This document shows positions 50,201-62,072 of a stretch of 64,000 nucleotides of DNA, piece after piece. The stretch lies in contig CM034601.1 in NCBI GenBank assembly GCA_020091685.1, positions 2,418,920-2,482,919 of the forward strand, given 5' to 3'. This DNA is from Lutjanus erythropterus. Lineage: Eukaryota; Chordata; Actinopteri; Lutjaniformes; Lutjanidae. The notes beneath the pieces are model-generated. The model had not been told where the DNA came from and ran no database searches. It saw only the letters and a program-made list of their open reading frames with translations. The number at the start of each line of letters is the position of its first letter. The stretch's first letter is position 1. Both the position numbers and the translations under genes were made by a program.

Positions 50201-53200
50201 TGAAATGCTCCGAACAGTCCAACATTAGTTGCATAAACCAGAACCAAATAGGTTACGTGTTGGTGGAAAAGCAGGAAATGTGAGACAGCAGCCTGTTACA
50301 CAACACGAGAGCCAGAGGCTTTAAACAACACAAACCAGCTTTCCTACTCAAAGTCTTAAAGTCTCCTTCTTATCTGACTTCTGCACTTTAACCTGCTGCA
50401 TGAGACACTAAACAGACTACAGTAGATAGCTAATGAGCTGCTGAGCTGCATCACAGCATGTAAACATACCTGCAAATGTAGGGCTGAACAATTTTGAAAA
50501 AATATGATATTGCAATAGCAATATGATTTGTGATATTAGAGATAATGATAAATTTGTTCATCATTATTCTTATTTTGATTGGAAAAACATGTTAAAATGA
50601 TTGGGTTGTAATTTTTTGCAGGAATCTGTTCCAAATGGAAACGTCTGTAGAATCTGATGTGTAGGACAGGACATCTCTGTCTCACCACATTCAATCATTT
50701 AAAAGTTTAAAGACACACTGCACCTCCTGCGATTTGAAAATGGCAAAAAGCCATACTGCAATTTCAATAAAACTTTTATTAATTGTGCAGCTCTATGCAA
50801 AAGTCACTTTTGTGGTTGCTAAGGAACCAGACAGTGCTCTCAGAAAATATGGTTTCACAGTGTCATTATACAATCATTATTACTGTGAGCCTTAAGGAGT
50901 GAAAACAACTCAAATTTTTTTAATCACAAAGTTCAACAGCGTTTCCCCAAACTTTTTTTCCTGGGGACCCAGGAAACATGACAAACCGTCACAATAATTC
51001 TTAACAATAAATTCTGTGAATAGTTCATTTGCACGTAAATGAACTTTCCTGACCATTTTTACATCACCCTATATTATCTTTATATTGAAAAGAAATTCCA
51101 GTTAAAACTTCATAAATGAGAAATATGTTCTAGGGCTGCAACTAACAATTACTTTCATAATCGATTAAGAGGTTGATTATTTAACTGATTAATAGTTGTT
51201 TGTTTCAGAAAATGGTGAAAAATGTAAATCAGTGTTTCCCAAAGTCCAAGATGACGTCCTCAAATGTCTTTTTTCACTCACAGTTGAAAGAAAGTAAAGA
51301 AAGTAAACAAATATTCACATTTAAGATTTCAGATTTCTTTTTCTTAGAAAATTAATTAAACTGATTAATTGATTATCAAAATAGTTGGCAGTTAATTTAA
51401 TGATCAAGTCATACTTGATCAGCCCTAATACATTCATTTAGGGTGACTCAACAGGCCATCTCATTTCATTTTATCAGGAAAACAATATAGAACATTTTAG
51501 CTTTATTCATAAATGAGACAAAATAAGTGCATTTTGATGGAATTAACAGGTTCTTTTTTCCTCTCATCAGTAAAACAGGACACATATTTAAATGTTTTAT
51601 AAAAGGTGTACAGCAGACATAAATCTTAAATTTGCATTATTTCCCCTACAATATTTTATTTATTTGGGGACCCAAATAAAATCTGTGGGTCCCGACCCAG
51701 TGTTTGGGAACGACTGGCGTGGATAATCAAAAGCTCATTGTATGATGACCGTCAGTTTTCATATCACAGCCAGAGGAAAAACATCTCTTTTGATGCAGAA
51801 AGCAGCTGCACTGAAATGTTGTGACCTTCTTGACCACGTGTGCAGATGTGTGGCAGCTGCACTGCACGCATGAATTATTGGACATTTCTGTTAATCTGTT
51901 CAGGGGAAAAGCACGCCTCATATGAATTTTAGAACAAATAAAACAAAAACAAAGTCCCCAACTGCACACATTTAAATTGTATCTGTAACAGAACACAGTT
52001 CCTCATTTTTGTGTGTTTGAAACACTGTATTCTGTCACTTATATTCTGCTCTTCGATACCTCTAACAACAGGCTGTCTGCACATCACAGGCTGAAGGACA
52101 AGTTTATTTACTGTGTCTCTTGTTCCCTTTGATATAACTCGGGCACTCTGGCAGCCTGTCAGCTGCTGACAATCAAAAACACAGACAGACACACCCCTCT
52201 GTCGGTGAGACAAAAAGGAGCATCTCTGATATTTCACCAAAGACCTTTCTTCCTTTTAATATTAACAATAAATAAAAAACTAAAACAAAACTGAATGGCT
52301 TCCAGGCGGTGCAGGTGGTGAAGACAGACAGAATATAAAACCTTCTTTAAGTGTCAGGCAGTTTGGATCATTTGAAAATGATAAAACGTGGGGCTTCACT
52401 TAGAAATATTTTAACTTTAGAGTAGAACAAAGAGCTGTACAGTGTCTCTTATTTACCCCCAAAATACACTCTGCCAATTAGGAAGGAGGCAGAAACCATG
52501 AGAGACAGATATTCACACTACATAAAACCAAATCTATCCACATGGCTGGAGACCAGAGGGAAGTGAGTAAGACTGCGATAATGACGGCCTCAGAATCCAA
52601 GTTAACGTCTATAAATTCACTGTTTTGTCCAAAATCTAAAGATATTAAATTTACTGTCAGAGAGGGTGAAGAAAACCAGCAGATATTCATATTTGAGCAG
52701 CTGGAAACACTAAGTTTAGTATTTTGCTTAAAAATGACTCAAACAGTGAATCATTTTTCAGAATAGTTGGTGTCAGTCAACCAGTCGTTTTTTCAGCTCT
52801 AGCAGCAATTTAAAAAAAAGGTGTTTTTTTTGTGCTTTGTCCAGATATCATTGAGATGGACTCGAAGAGGGTTCCTCGGGACAAACTCGGGTGCATTACA
52901 CGCTGCAGTAAACACATCTTCAGCGCCATTCGGATCACCAAGAATGAGCCGGCCTCAGCTGACGACTTCCTCCCAGCGCTCATTTACATCGTGCTAAAGG
53001 CCAACCCCCCGCGGCTTCAGTCCAACATCCAGTACATCACGCGCTTCTGTAACCCCAGCAGGCTGATGACCGGAGAGGACGGATACTACTTCACCAACCT
53101 GGTACTTCAGTCTTCATCAGAGACAGTTTCAGCTTTGTTTAGGCCTCTAGTTTCACAGTGGTGCTGTGCGTGCAAAATCGATTGGCTAGTAAGACTGAAG

Positions 53201-54318
53201 AGGGGGAGGTGATTATTAATGAGCTGTGTGGGTCGTCTCTTTACAGTTAAACTTTATCTTTAAAATTTTACAACAAATCAGAAAAGGACTCATTTTTGAA
53301 GGAGTTGCTGCTGCGGAGGGGTTGAGAAGCAAATCCCAAACGTTTAAAACATACACTCTGAGCTCCCCTTTTGTCAGTAAAGTAGTTGGCATTAGAGCAA
53401 CTGCAGTGTTTCTTCCTCCAGAAGCTCCCGTCTGCCATGAATCCTCTCCCACAAAGCTCCCCGGAGTCTCAGCTAACTCCTCTCCTCCTCAACAAAGCCC
53501 CGTGATAAACACGAATGAACAACTGACGGTGAAGTCAAAAGTAACTGGGTGAGCTGACAAACTCCTGGGCTGATCATGTTACTCATCAGCTGGACTCTTT
53601 CTAAAATTCTAAAATTCAGTTTTGTAGCACCTTTCCTGCAGGAGTTTCAGCCATTGATTCAGGGTCTCACCGCAGGAAGCTGCACGCGCAGCTGCACTAG
53701 TAGAACAGCCAGTAGGAATGCCCAGTCTCTGAGATGACCTGTGACTGGTTTAAGTCTTGTCCACCATAAGCAAATACACATAATTCCCAAAATATCAAAC
53801 TATTCCTTGAACAGGGATGCCATCTGCCCCAGGTTGATGTAAACTGAATCTCAGCCATCACTTTCAGCTGCTGTGTCTCCTTTGTTTTTCTTTTTTAGTG
53901 CTGTGCAGCGGCCTTTATCGAGAAGCTGGATGCTCAGTCTCTCAACCTTTCCCCGGAGGAATTTGAGCGCTACATGTCAGGCCAGGCTTCACCGCGTTTC
54001 AACAGCTCAGAGGTGGACTGGCCCCAAACTGGCCCGGCACATGGCACGACTCCCACCAACCCTGTCCTGGCTCAGCTCAACCACAACCTGGAGCTGCTGT
54101 CGGGCCTCAGCAGCCGCCAGGAGACGCTGATGGAGGCGGCTCAGAGCCTGCAGGCCGACCTCCTCTCCTGGCCCGAGGGCGTGCAGAGGGAGGTGAACGA
54201 CATCCTGGAGAAATACCCTCTGGAGATTCTGCCCCGCACAGTCGCTGCAATCGATGCAAACAACATGGACAATGACAACCTGCCACCGCCACTCACACCC
54301 CAGGTGTATGCTGGGTAG
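44214..54318 (+). CDS. rabgef1: Rab5 guanine-nucleotide exchange factor 1 (Rabex-5), complete, 513 residues
   Basis: Rabex-5 activates Rab5 on early endosomes through its VPS9 domain, with Rabaptin-5, and binds ubiquitin through an A20-type zinc finger. Coding exons: 44214-44392, 44571-44782, 47154-47320, 47431-47512, 47681-47813, 49683-49774, 52845-53101, 53899-54318; all borders are AG/GT and all phases agree. The A20 finger is intact (Cys19, Cys23, Cys35, Cys38, with YY at 25-26). Residues 60-130 hold a Gln/Ser/His/Pro-rich stretch and then the conserved [20 protein letters not shown]. The VPS9 domain spans about 245-385, with the catalytic-loop Asp in ADDFLP and the Tyr in [10 protein letters not shown] both present. 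A C-terminal helix near 425-475 is the Rabaptin-binding coiled coil. The protein ends [12 protein letters not shown], like the human protein. The human protein is about 491 residues. Identity is near certain. Confidence 0.97.
45170..46035 (+). mobile_element. LINE remnant in rabgef1 intron 2 (reverse-transcriptase C-terminus and 3' tail)
   Basis: The plus strand reads [19 protein letters not shown], then [22 protein letters not shown] and [20 protein letters not shown]. These are the familiar closing motifs of fish non-LTR retrotransposon ORF2. A T-rich 3' tail follows, ending with CAATAAATATAACC near 46,030. Premature stops and shifts show it is dead. It is in the same orientation as the host gene. 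Confidence 0.75.
50480..50794. mobile_element. MITE with AGGGCTGAACAATT inverted ends
   Basis: The left end AGGGCTGAACAATT and the right end, whose complement reads AGAGCTGCACAATT, flank about 315 bp. The inside is rich in CAATATGAT/TTGCAAT motifs. Related sequence lies at 26865-27194. No coding capacity. Confidence 0.6.
50937..51716. mobile_element. hAT-type element, sister of 57789-58477, with a nested insertion
   Basis: It shares long stretches with the 57.8 kb copy (CCTGACCATTTTTAC near 51,048, CCCAGTGTTTGGGAA near 51,697) and has matching ends. It is split by a separate TIR element (51132-51427), so its internal length is inflated. It lies in rabgef1 intron 6. I could not find its target duplication. 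Confidence 0.6.
51132..51427. mobile_element. Nested MITE (AGGGCTGCAACTAAC family)
   Basis: It begins AGGGCTGCAACTAACAATTA and ends with the inverse of AGGGCTGAT. Internal phrases (AAGATGACGTCCTCAAATGT, TCAAAATAGTTGGC) are hallmarks of a repeat abundant in teleosts. Other, partial copies lie at 160-345, 30,785-31,130, 31,270-31,520, 43,397-43,512 and 52,590-52,800. Confidence 0.65.
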
Positions 54319-55609
54319 TGGAGCCTACAAAGGTGGGAAAAAACATTTCACTTACAGCAAAAGGGTACTCCTGCTTTGAAAGGTCAGCTCATTCACTGTG
54401 TTTTGAGCCTCATCTTACTGAGCTTCTTCTGCACCTTAAAAACCTGGTCACACCAGTATTTATAAGAAAGAAGTCAGTTAATTTCACAGGAATCAATATA
54501 ACCGCAAATTTTTCATTTCAGTTTCCACTTAGACGTGAATTAAGCATTAAAGCAATTATAGCATTAAAGTCCAGATGACGGCATTTTAAGGGGATCTAGC
54601 TTCATAAACTGATGTACCATGCTCTTGCTAGCTAGCTAATGAATTTTAGCTCTGTGCTGCTAAAAGTAGAAGATTGATGTCATGATTTTATTGGTTGAAA
54701 CTGGTAGGTTCATATTTTACTTTACAGGAAGAAAATAATGGATTTTGAGATTTTTGCATCTATTCAGTCCCTCCAGGATTTCACAGGCTTATTTTGGGCT
54801 TTGTTGTTTCTAAAAAATTGCGATGCATGTTGCAATGTTTTTAGGCTTTTTTGCAATTAAATTAAAATAAAAAAAATAATAAAAATCAATGGCAGCTTGA
54901 TCCAGTTAGAATGAAAATGCACTCTTTTCTGAGTGTTCTCAGTAACCTTAACAAAAAAGAATTGGGATTACAAAAATTCTAATAAATCTGCTGTATTTCT
55001 AGGTGAAACAGTGCACCTGGTGGGGTATTCCACAGAGAGGCAGAATCTTTTTGGAGCTCAGACTCAGTCAAAACAGAACAAAATAATTATAAAATATCCG
55101 CAGGGCACTGATAAATGATAATAAAACAATATGAATACAAAAAAGTAAATAAAACATTGAGTCAGTTCATTGAGACGTACATGCATTAGATTTGTGTGGG
55201 CAACGGCTATGATTGGTGGAACTCATGGAAAGCTACAATGATTGGTCAAATCTGTGGTTAAGTTGTGGAGTTTGGACTTAGTTGCAAGGTCGTGCAGAAT
55301 TCAGTGGGATTGTCTGAATTTGGGTGAATTGTTGTGATTGCAACATTGCAACTTCCTGGAGGGACTGAATATTATTAAATATGTGCACAATATGACTGGG
55401 GATGTGATCTAAAGGGTTTAAAAGGGCATTTTTAATTTTATCTCAATTTAAACCAATAATAAGTTGTCAAGATGGTGCTGACCTTAAAGGGAACGGCCAA
55501 CCAGACAGTTCAAAATGGATGTAGCTTAATGCTGATGTAGCTTAGCAGTTGTGTTACATTATCCAGTTTTAGTAACTCTTCTTTGTTGTCAGAATTTAAA
55601 CACAAGGGG

Positions 55610-56540
55610 CACATTTTTGAGACAGCAGTTTATTTCATGAATGAACTGTGGGAACTTGCTGTCACATTAGCGACCAAGCAAACAAGCTTGTGAATCAACA
55701 GTTAAGCTAGCTCACACAGAAGTCTTACTCTCCCATCAGCAATAACTCTTGTTATGAAACTAAAATGTACAATCCTGAGAACAAAATGCCAGGAAGGATC
55801 AAATGGCACAGTACAGAGAAAATGGAAAGAAGCTAAGAGAGATATTATAACTGAAGCTAGCATGTTTCCAGCTTGCTAGCATGTTAGCTGTTACTCACCA
55901 GCTACAATAGTTTACTAACTAGCATGAGAAGCATCAGACTTAAAATTTGTAGGTAGAAAAATAGCAGAATATTTTCTTTTGTAGTGTGTTATTGTCCCAT
56001 TAGCCATCAAGCAAACAAGCTTGCTAACAGGCAGTTACAGGCTAGCTAGCACATAAATCTTATTTTCTTCTCTTCAGTAACTCCTGTGAGGAAAATGAAT
56101 TGATATACAATCCTGAGAACAAAATGCCTGGAGGGATAAAATGGCACAGCACAGAGAAAATAGAAAGAAGCTAAGAGAGATATTGTAACTGAAGCTAGCA
56201 TACTTACGGTCTGTTAGCATCTTAGCTGTTACTCACCAGCTACAGCAGTTCACCAACTAGCAACTATATAAGGGTCTAACTATATAAACTGGTTGGTAAA
56301 CAACTAGCCAAATATTCTTTCTTGTTGTGTGTTATTGTTAACAACCAAGCAAGCAAGCTTGCTAACTGGCAGATAAAATACAAAGGAACGCTTGTGACTA
56401 AAGCTAGCATATTCCAGCCTACTAACATGCTAGCTAGCTACAGTAGTTCACCAACTAGAGGGTCAAAATGTATATATTAGCAGGTGAAAAACTAGCCAAA
56501 TATCCTTTCTCTTAGTGTGTTTGTTGTGACAGAAATGCAA
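55610..56540. repeat. Three diverged tandem copies of an about 335-bp unit
   Basis: CAAGCAAACAAGCTTG-type markers recur at 55675, 56008 and 56346. Each is followed, in the same order, by segments such as CAATCCTGAGAACAAAATGC, AGAAGCTAAGAGAGATATT and TTAGCTGTTACTCACCAGCT. The third copy lacks the middle. Identity is moderate, so the duplication is old. No open reading frame is conserved across copies. Confidence 0.8.
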
Positions 56541-57788
56541 CGCTAAATCACTTAAAAAAAAATACAGCCTCATAGACACACATAAAACGCAGGTGATGTT
56601 AGCCTTTTGGAGAAGCTAACATTTATGCTAGCCCCATAAAAACATGCAAAACAGATTCCAATACAATATATACTCTGGAATAAAACTGAAGCCTTCGAAA
56701 CATACACGAAATACAGAATTAAAAAACAAACAAACATATTTTCCAGTACTTTTAATTCCTTCCCACTCAGGATAAAAATTTAATGGTACACAAAATCACC
56801 ATATGACCAGCTAATCTTTAACAACACACTAGCTGACTAACGTTAGCATTAAATATCATGCTGTTCTCTGTACTTTGCTAATGTTAAAACACTAATGTCA
56901 GGTCAAAACATATTCATTAAAGACTTTAGAAAAAGTTAGAACTGCCCAGTAATACTTTACCACATACATTTCACTATTTGTGTGGCCTTCTTGTATTTTT
57001 ATTTCACTTTTCATTTTCACACAGTACTGTTATCGTCTCATACTGAGCGACAGGTCTTTACAGCAAGTCTGTATTAGTGCTGTGTGTCTGTCTGAGGTCA
57101 GTTTGACTTGTTAATACAGCAACATGATCTCATTTCTTGATGTATTTAATAATTTGTGCTGAGCTGTTTATGTGTCCGTTATGGAGCTTGGTGAAGTGAA
57201 ATCCAGCTGTAACAAGTTCAGAACATCTGGAACAAGATTACATTCATCGAGCATCAAATTAACTTGAAGAGGATTTTTTTTTTTAAATAAACACACTATG
57301 TTTTAACATTGTACTGTGTTATTAGAATTCACTGGGTTTCTTTCTGCATATTCATCTCTGTAATAAATCAGAATGTAATATGCATGTTGTGTAACAGAAT
57401 ATTGTATTTTAAATATTGACTTATTTTGTCATTTTGTGATGTACTGTAAAATATTGGGTGTAAAAACAATCTGCTGTTGTCTGATTGCCTGTTGAAACGC
57501 TCCTGTCATACTACTGATTTTGTCTGGATATTTTTAGCTTTACCAAATAGAAGAAGATCACTTTTAATTCAATAATTGGCATTGAATTAGAAGCCTGTAA
57601 AATGCTTGAAAACTGTAAATTACCACATTAACTCAACTACAGAGTGAACCTGTGTGGTTTTAACTAATCCAGACTAACATAATTTTAGCTAGCTAAAATG
57701 ATCGTGGTCACTGCTAACTCGGTTCTTTAACAACAGTTGTGGGATTGATTTTGTTTTATTTAAAATTAAATTATCTGACAGACTAGAT

Positions 57789-58477
57789 CAGTGTTTTTTA
57801 AAAACACTTTTTAAAAATAAAAAACCATTGCAACCCAATTCACAACAGGTCTTAATAATAAATATTGGGAAGAGTTAATTTGTGCATAAATTAACATTCC
57901 TGACCATTTTTACGGACGTTTCAGCATCACCTTATATTGCATACACATGCATATACACGTGTTTAATAATTTCTAAATGAGAAATAAATGCATTTTGACT
58001 GAGTTAATATTTCATTGTTTTTATTTCCTCTCATCAAGAAAACAAAAACAAGAAATAAAAACAGATGACTCAAAATTTCAAGACAACTTACTTATAATAG
58101 ATTTTTGAGCTTTGAATCAAACTCAAACTCTTAAGTTTTGGGGGGGGGGTCTAAAACAGAAATAAAGAAGAAAAGGAAATTATCTCAACAAACTTTTTAA
58201 AACTTGAGGGTTTGAGTTGGCCTCAAACTTTTTGAGTTTTATGTAGTGCAGGACATTTAAGCCGACTTCATAAATGAGGCAAAATTACTGCATTTAGGCA
58301 GAATTAATGAGCTCTTGTTCTTTGTACACATTTGAAATGCTTTATAAAAAAAGTGTACTGCAGATATAAGTCTTACATTTTACAGAATTTCTTCCATAGT
58401 CTTTTATTTATTTGATGACCTTAATAAATCTCCTGTGACCCACCTGTGGGTCACTACCCAGTGTTTGGGAATGACTG
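57789..58477. mobile_element. hAT-type element with 8-bp target-site duplication
   Basis: The ends are of the CAGTG/TTCCCAAAC kind: the right end reads CCCAGTGTTTGGGAATGACTG. The flanking octamers GACTAGAT (57781-57788) and AACTAGAT (58478-58485) differ by one base, as expected for an aged 8-bp hAT target duplication. It is related to the element at 50937-51716. No transposase frame remains. Confidence 0.7.
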
Positions 58478-58990
58478 AACTAGATCAATCGTATTTTGAG
58501 ATAAAGGCACCATGACTTGTGTATTGGACATATGATTTTTTTAGCACTGTGGCTGTAGTTTTGCTACTGCGGTTTCACATCAGTGTTTAAATCAAACATC
58601 AATCCAACCCACTTTATATGAGGTGTGAAAACAACTCACTTTATCACCATCTGGTGGACAAATGAAGAACGACACTGGCAGACAGAACAACAAACAAACC
58701 CTTCAGTGGTCGAAAAAAAATAACACTGTTCTAAAGTACAATTTTGAGGTTCCTGTACTTAAGTATTTTTTTTTTTATACTTATTTACTTACTTATATAT
58801 GTTTCAGACTTTCTGACACCAAATTTTTTTCTGACAGTGACATTTACTAGTTATTTTTCAGATTAGATTTTAAATTATAAAACGTGATAAGTTTCTAAAG
58901 ACAAAGGCGTTAAAAATTCAACCTGCAGGACCACAAGTGTCAGAGAAAAATGCAATACAAACAGAGGACCTCTGCCATGTTTAAGTGAAC

Positions 58991-59325
58991 TCCAGCTCCA
59001 GCAACACCAACCAGACACAACCACCTCCAGCAACACCAACCAGACAACCACCTCCAGCAACACCAACCAGACAACCAACTCCAGCAACACCAACCAGACA
59101 ACCACCTCCAGCAACACCAACCAGACAACCACCTCCAGCAACACCAACCAAACAACCAACTCCAGCAACACCAACCAGACAACCAACTCCAGCAACACCA
59201 ACCAAACAACCAACTCCAGCAACACCAACCAGACAACCAACTCCAGCAACACCAACCAGACACAACCAACTCCAGCAACACCAACCAGACAACCACCTCC
59301 AGCAACACCAACCAGACACAACCAG
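58991..59325. repeat. 27-bp minisatellite, about 12 units
   Basis: Tandem units of CCAACCAGACAACCACC followed by TCCAGCAACA vary mainly between CCACCT and CCAACT and between CAGACA and CAAACA. Two or three units carry an extra ACA. Because 27 is a multiple of three, several frames on both strands stay open for over 100 codons. These are side effects of the repeat, not genes. Confidence 0.95.
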
Positions 59326-60379
59326 AACAATAAACTCTGCTGTATAAACTAAAACACCACAGTGACTTTATCGCTCTTAAACACAGTAAACAGTAACACT
59401 CACCCATCACTTGTAATCAGTAGCAGGTGTAAATATCAGCCTTTAGTTTAGTTTAGTCCACTTCCTCTTTTTTAATTTACTCCCAGTCCGTCAAAGGCAC
59501 GAAACTCCGTTGGTGACATCACAGGGGGCTCGTGCTTCTGTCACTACACATCAAAATTTGATTGGCTGATGATAGTGTCAGTCAAAGTTCTAATCAAATG
59601 GCAGCTTCAGGTTTCAGTGAAAGACTCCAGCGAACAACTACTGCAGCTGTGATGCGTTTAGTAACATTCAGATAAATAGGAAATCCCAGCTCTCCCTCAC
59701 AAGAAAATAATCATAAATGTTCTACATATTCTGTATTTAATCAATTAATAACTAATTGTACAATAACAATTAGGCATTAAATATGTCTTCACAAATTAAT
59801 TTATTAAACTATGAATAAATGGATTAAATATCAAAATAATTAATCATTCGATATTTTAAATGGCAAATGGAAAAGTAAATATCCTTTTTAAATGCCTGAT
59901 TAAGATCTGTATTTGTCAATCCAATTATTTATTTAACTATTTAATTTTCTGCATTTAGATTTTTACATTTTATTAATTTATAAATTAATTTATATATTTT
60001 TAAATTATGCACTTACAGTTTTATGGTGTTTTTTTATTGTCCATTAATATATCAAATAAAGAATTAGGCTACTTTGGAATTTAATGTTTGTATATAGATT
60101 AATAAATTCAATTGTAAACATTATGGTGCTATTGCTCATCGAGACGAGCGCCATGGAATAAAACTTAATGAGCCCGAAGCTGGAGCCAGGATGCGTTTAT
60201 GGAAGCTGATCACAAATTGCAGGATTTTCTGCAGGATTTCATGCCACTGAATCAGATTTATGCCCTTTTAAGGGACAGGAACGGCCAATAGGAAGAATCC
60301 CTCTATAAAATGATCTGTGATTGGCCAAAGTCTCCTGTCATGAGCTAGATTTTCTAAAGCCTGAAAACAAAGCTGTGAA

Positions 60380-60600
60380 GACGAAAACAAACCATGAAAA
60401 AGAAGTAACAAGGTGAAAACGACATAACAAAACAAAAACAACCTAATAAGACATAAGAAGATGAAAACAACTTAAAAGAAAAAGAAGTAACAAGGCAAAA
60501 ACGACATAAAAGACAAAACAAGATGTAACAAAAGACAAAAAGGACATGATAAGACATAAGGGACAAAAACAACGTACAAGACATAACAAGATGAAACAGA
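60380..60600. repeat. A-rich degenerate tandem array
   Basis: Loose units built on GACATAACAAGATGAAAAC and AAGTAACAAGG repeat with many changes. There is no coding potential on the plus strand. The T-rich complement is open only because of its composition. Confidence 0.7.
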
Positions 60601-60814
60601 CAGGTGGGACTTGACTGCAGAGAAAAGGTGAGCTTCAGTTAGAAGGAGGTGGTAGAAATGTCCGTCAGAGGACTTACTTTTATACTTTATGTACATTTCA
60701 GAACCTGGACGTTTTCACTTTTACTGTACTTGAGTAAATCAATCAGTATTTCTACTTTTATCAGTATCTGTATTTCTACTTGAGTAAAGAATGAAAAAAA
60801 CCATCAGAATAATT

Positions 60815-61707
60815 TTTATTTAAAAGTTCAACACAGAAAAAAATGAGTCTCATCAAGAATATGCATTTTTACTGTTTATTATTTTTGATACTGTTAGGTG
60901 ACATGTGAGGGATTTCTGGAGACTGAAACAGCCACTAACTCTCCACCAGAGGCCTCCAATGTGCAAAAGTGACGAGATGCAGTTTTAAAGGGCCATTGTC
61001 TGAAGTCACTCAGCTGCGAACAGCAAGTCATGGCTTCTCGAAGGAGTTGTACTGTAGACGTGTCGTAGTACTACCTTAAACAAACATGTATCATTCATGG
61101 GGAAGTATTTGTCATTGGTTTAAACTAGAGTTGCATCCATTGAGATGTATGTGTTCCTTATAATAACATTATCATCATACAGTATATACACGTTACAAGA
61201 TAAATTAACTGCAGATAATGTTTATACATGCGAATATATATTTCTGAAAAACAAATAATGAAAGCTTTATACATACAGTAAGGCAGAGAATATATACAGA
61301 ACTAACCTAAAGGTATTAGTATCAAACATCTGTCAAATATTCACACGGCAACAAAACAAAGAGTTCAAAACATTTTATAGTATATACAAAAATACTTATG
61401 CAAATGCCCCTAGGAATATCTTAATAGAAAAAATAATAGGAATCTCATCAGGAGGACATCACATTATATTTGAAACATGCACTGTCCGCAGAGGGTTTCC
61501 AGTCCAGCGGTGGGCCACATGTCTACATGTTGGTCGTTTTTGGGGTAAAACTGTGAATCACTGAGAAAAAAGCGGTTCTTGGTGCAGGGATACTTGGTCT
61601 ACTGTGCTCATTGGTCCTCGTTTCATACTTCAAACTCTCACCTGCGCTCCTCGAGCTCGTGTGGTGAGACGTACAGTACTCAGTAATCTCGCGCAGACCT
61701 CCGACTT
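60815..61707 (-). other. kcnj6: kcnj6 3' UTR with candidate polyadenylation signal
   Basis: About 890 bases follow the stop codon before an AATAAA (60815-60820 on the minus strand). The stretch is AT-rich with no other exon. Mammalian KCNJ6 has a very long 3' UTR, so the true end may lie further left. Confidence 0.45.
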
Positions 61708-62072
61708 TCACACTTTGGACTCGCTCTCTATGTTGGCAATGTCTCCGTTCCTCTCAGTCTGCTGCTGGTTCTTGCCCTGGTTGTCCACCAGGCTTGTCGT
61801 CTTCGTCTCCTGCTGTCCCTCCTGCTCGGACTCCGGCAGGCCCTGCTGGCTCAGCTTGCTGGCCAGTGACCAGGTGAGGGGCAGGCGGACGCGGTTGGTC
61901 ATGTCGGCGAGCTCTTTGGCACTGTACGAGGGTGTGTTCGTCTCGTAGATGTCGTGGAAGCTGTTGTAGTCGACCTCGTAGAAGCCGTCCTCCAGCGTCA
62001 GGACTGGGGTGAAGCGGTAGCCCCACTTGATCTCGCTGCTGACGTATGAGCTCCTCGCCTGGCACGTCATGC
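61708..62072 (-). CDS. kcnj6: G-protein-gated inward rectifier potassium channel GIRK2 (Kir3.2), last coding exon
   Basis: GIRK2 forms neuronal potassium channels opened by G-beta-gamma. This minus-strand exon begins after the acceptor CCGCAG at 62073 in phase 1. It encodes [20 protein letters not shown], then the conserved [18 protein letters not shown] and the cytoplasmic tail. The tail ends in [15 protein letters not shown], keeping the class I PDZ-binding motif ESKV that in mammals binds SNX27. Stop TGA at 61710-61708. The region between LSQQG and TERNGD is Gln/Glu-rich and more variable than in mammals. The large upstream exon (pore and both membrane helices) is outside the window to the right, as expected from the conserved KCNJ6 exon structure. 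KCNJ3/5/9 are excluded by the ESKV end together with TERNGD. Confidence 0.95.

Larger units (their letters stand above)
54319..60814. other. rabgef1 3' region and spacer to kcnj6
   Basis: The rabgef1 3' UTR begins after 54318. AATAAA at 55120-55125 and 55148-55153 are the first good polyadenylation candidates. The rest holds a triplicated 335-bp block (55610-56540), a hAT element (57789-58477), a 27-bp minisatellite (58991-59325) and an A-rich degenerate tandem array (60380-60600). Between these is AT-rich sequence with no exon signal I can support. Confidence 0.6.

Noticed and set aside
53226..53552. 108-codon frame in rabgef1 intron 7
   Set aside because: It lies between two exons that join in phase (53101 to 53899); no conserved protein sense and no homologous insertion known in Rabex-5.
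58875..59410. Open frames of 112-156 codons on both strands across 58.9-59.4 kb
   Set aside because: They are products of the 27-bp minisatellite, whose period is a multiple of three; the protein sense is pure repeat.
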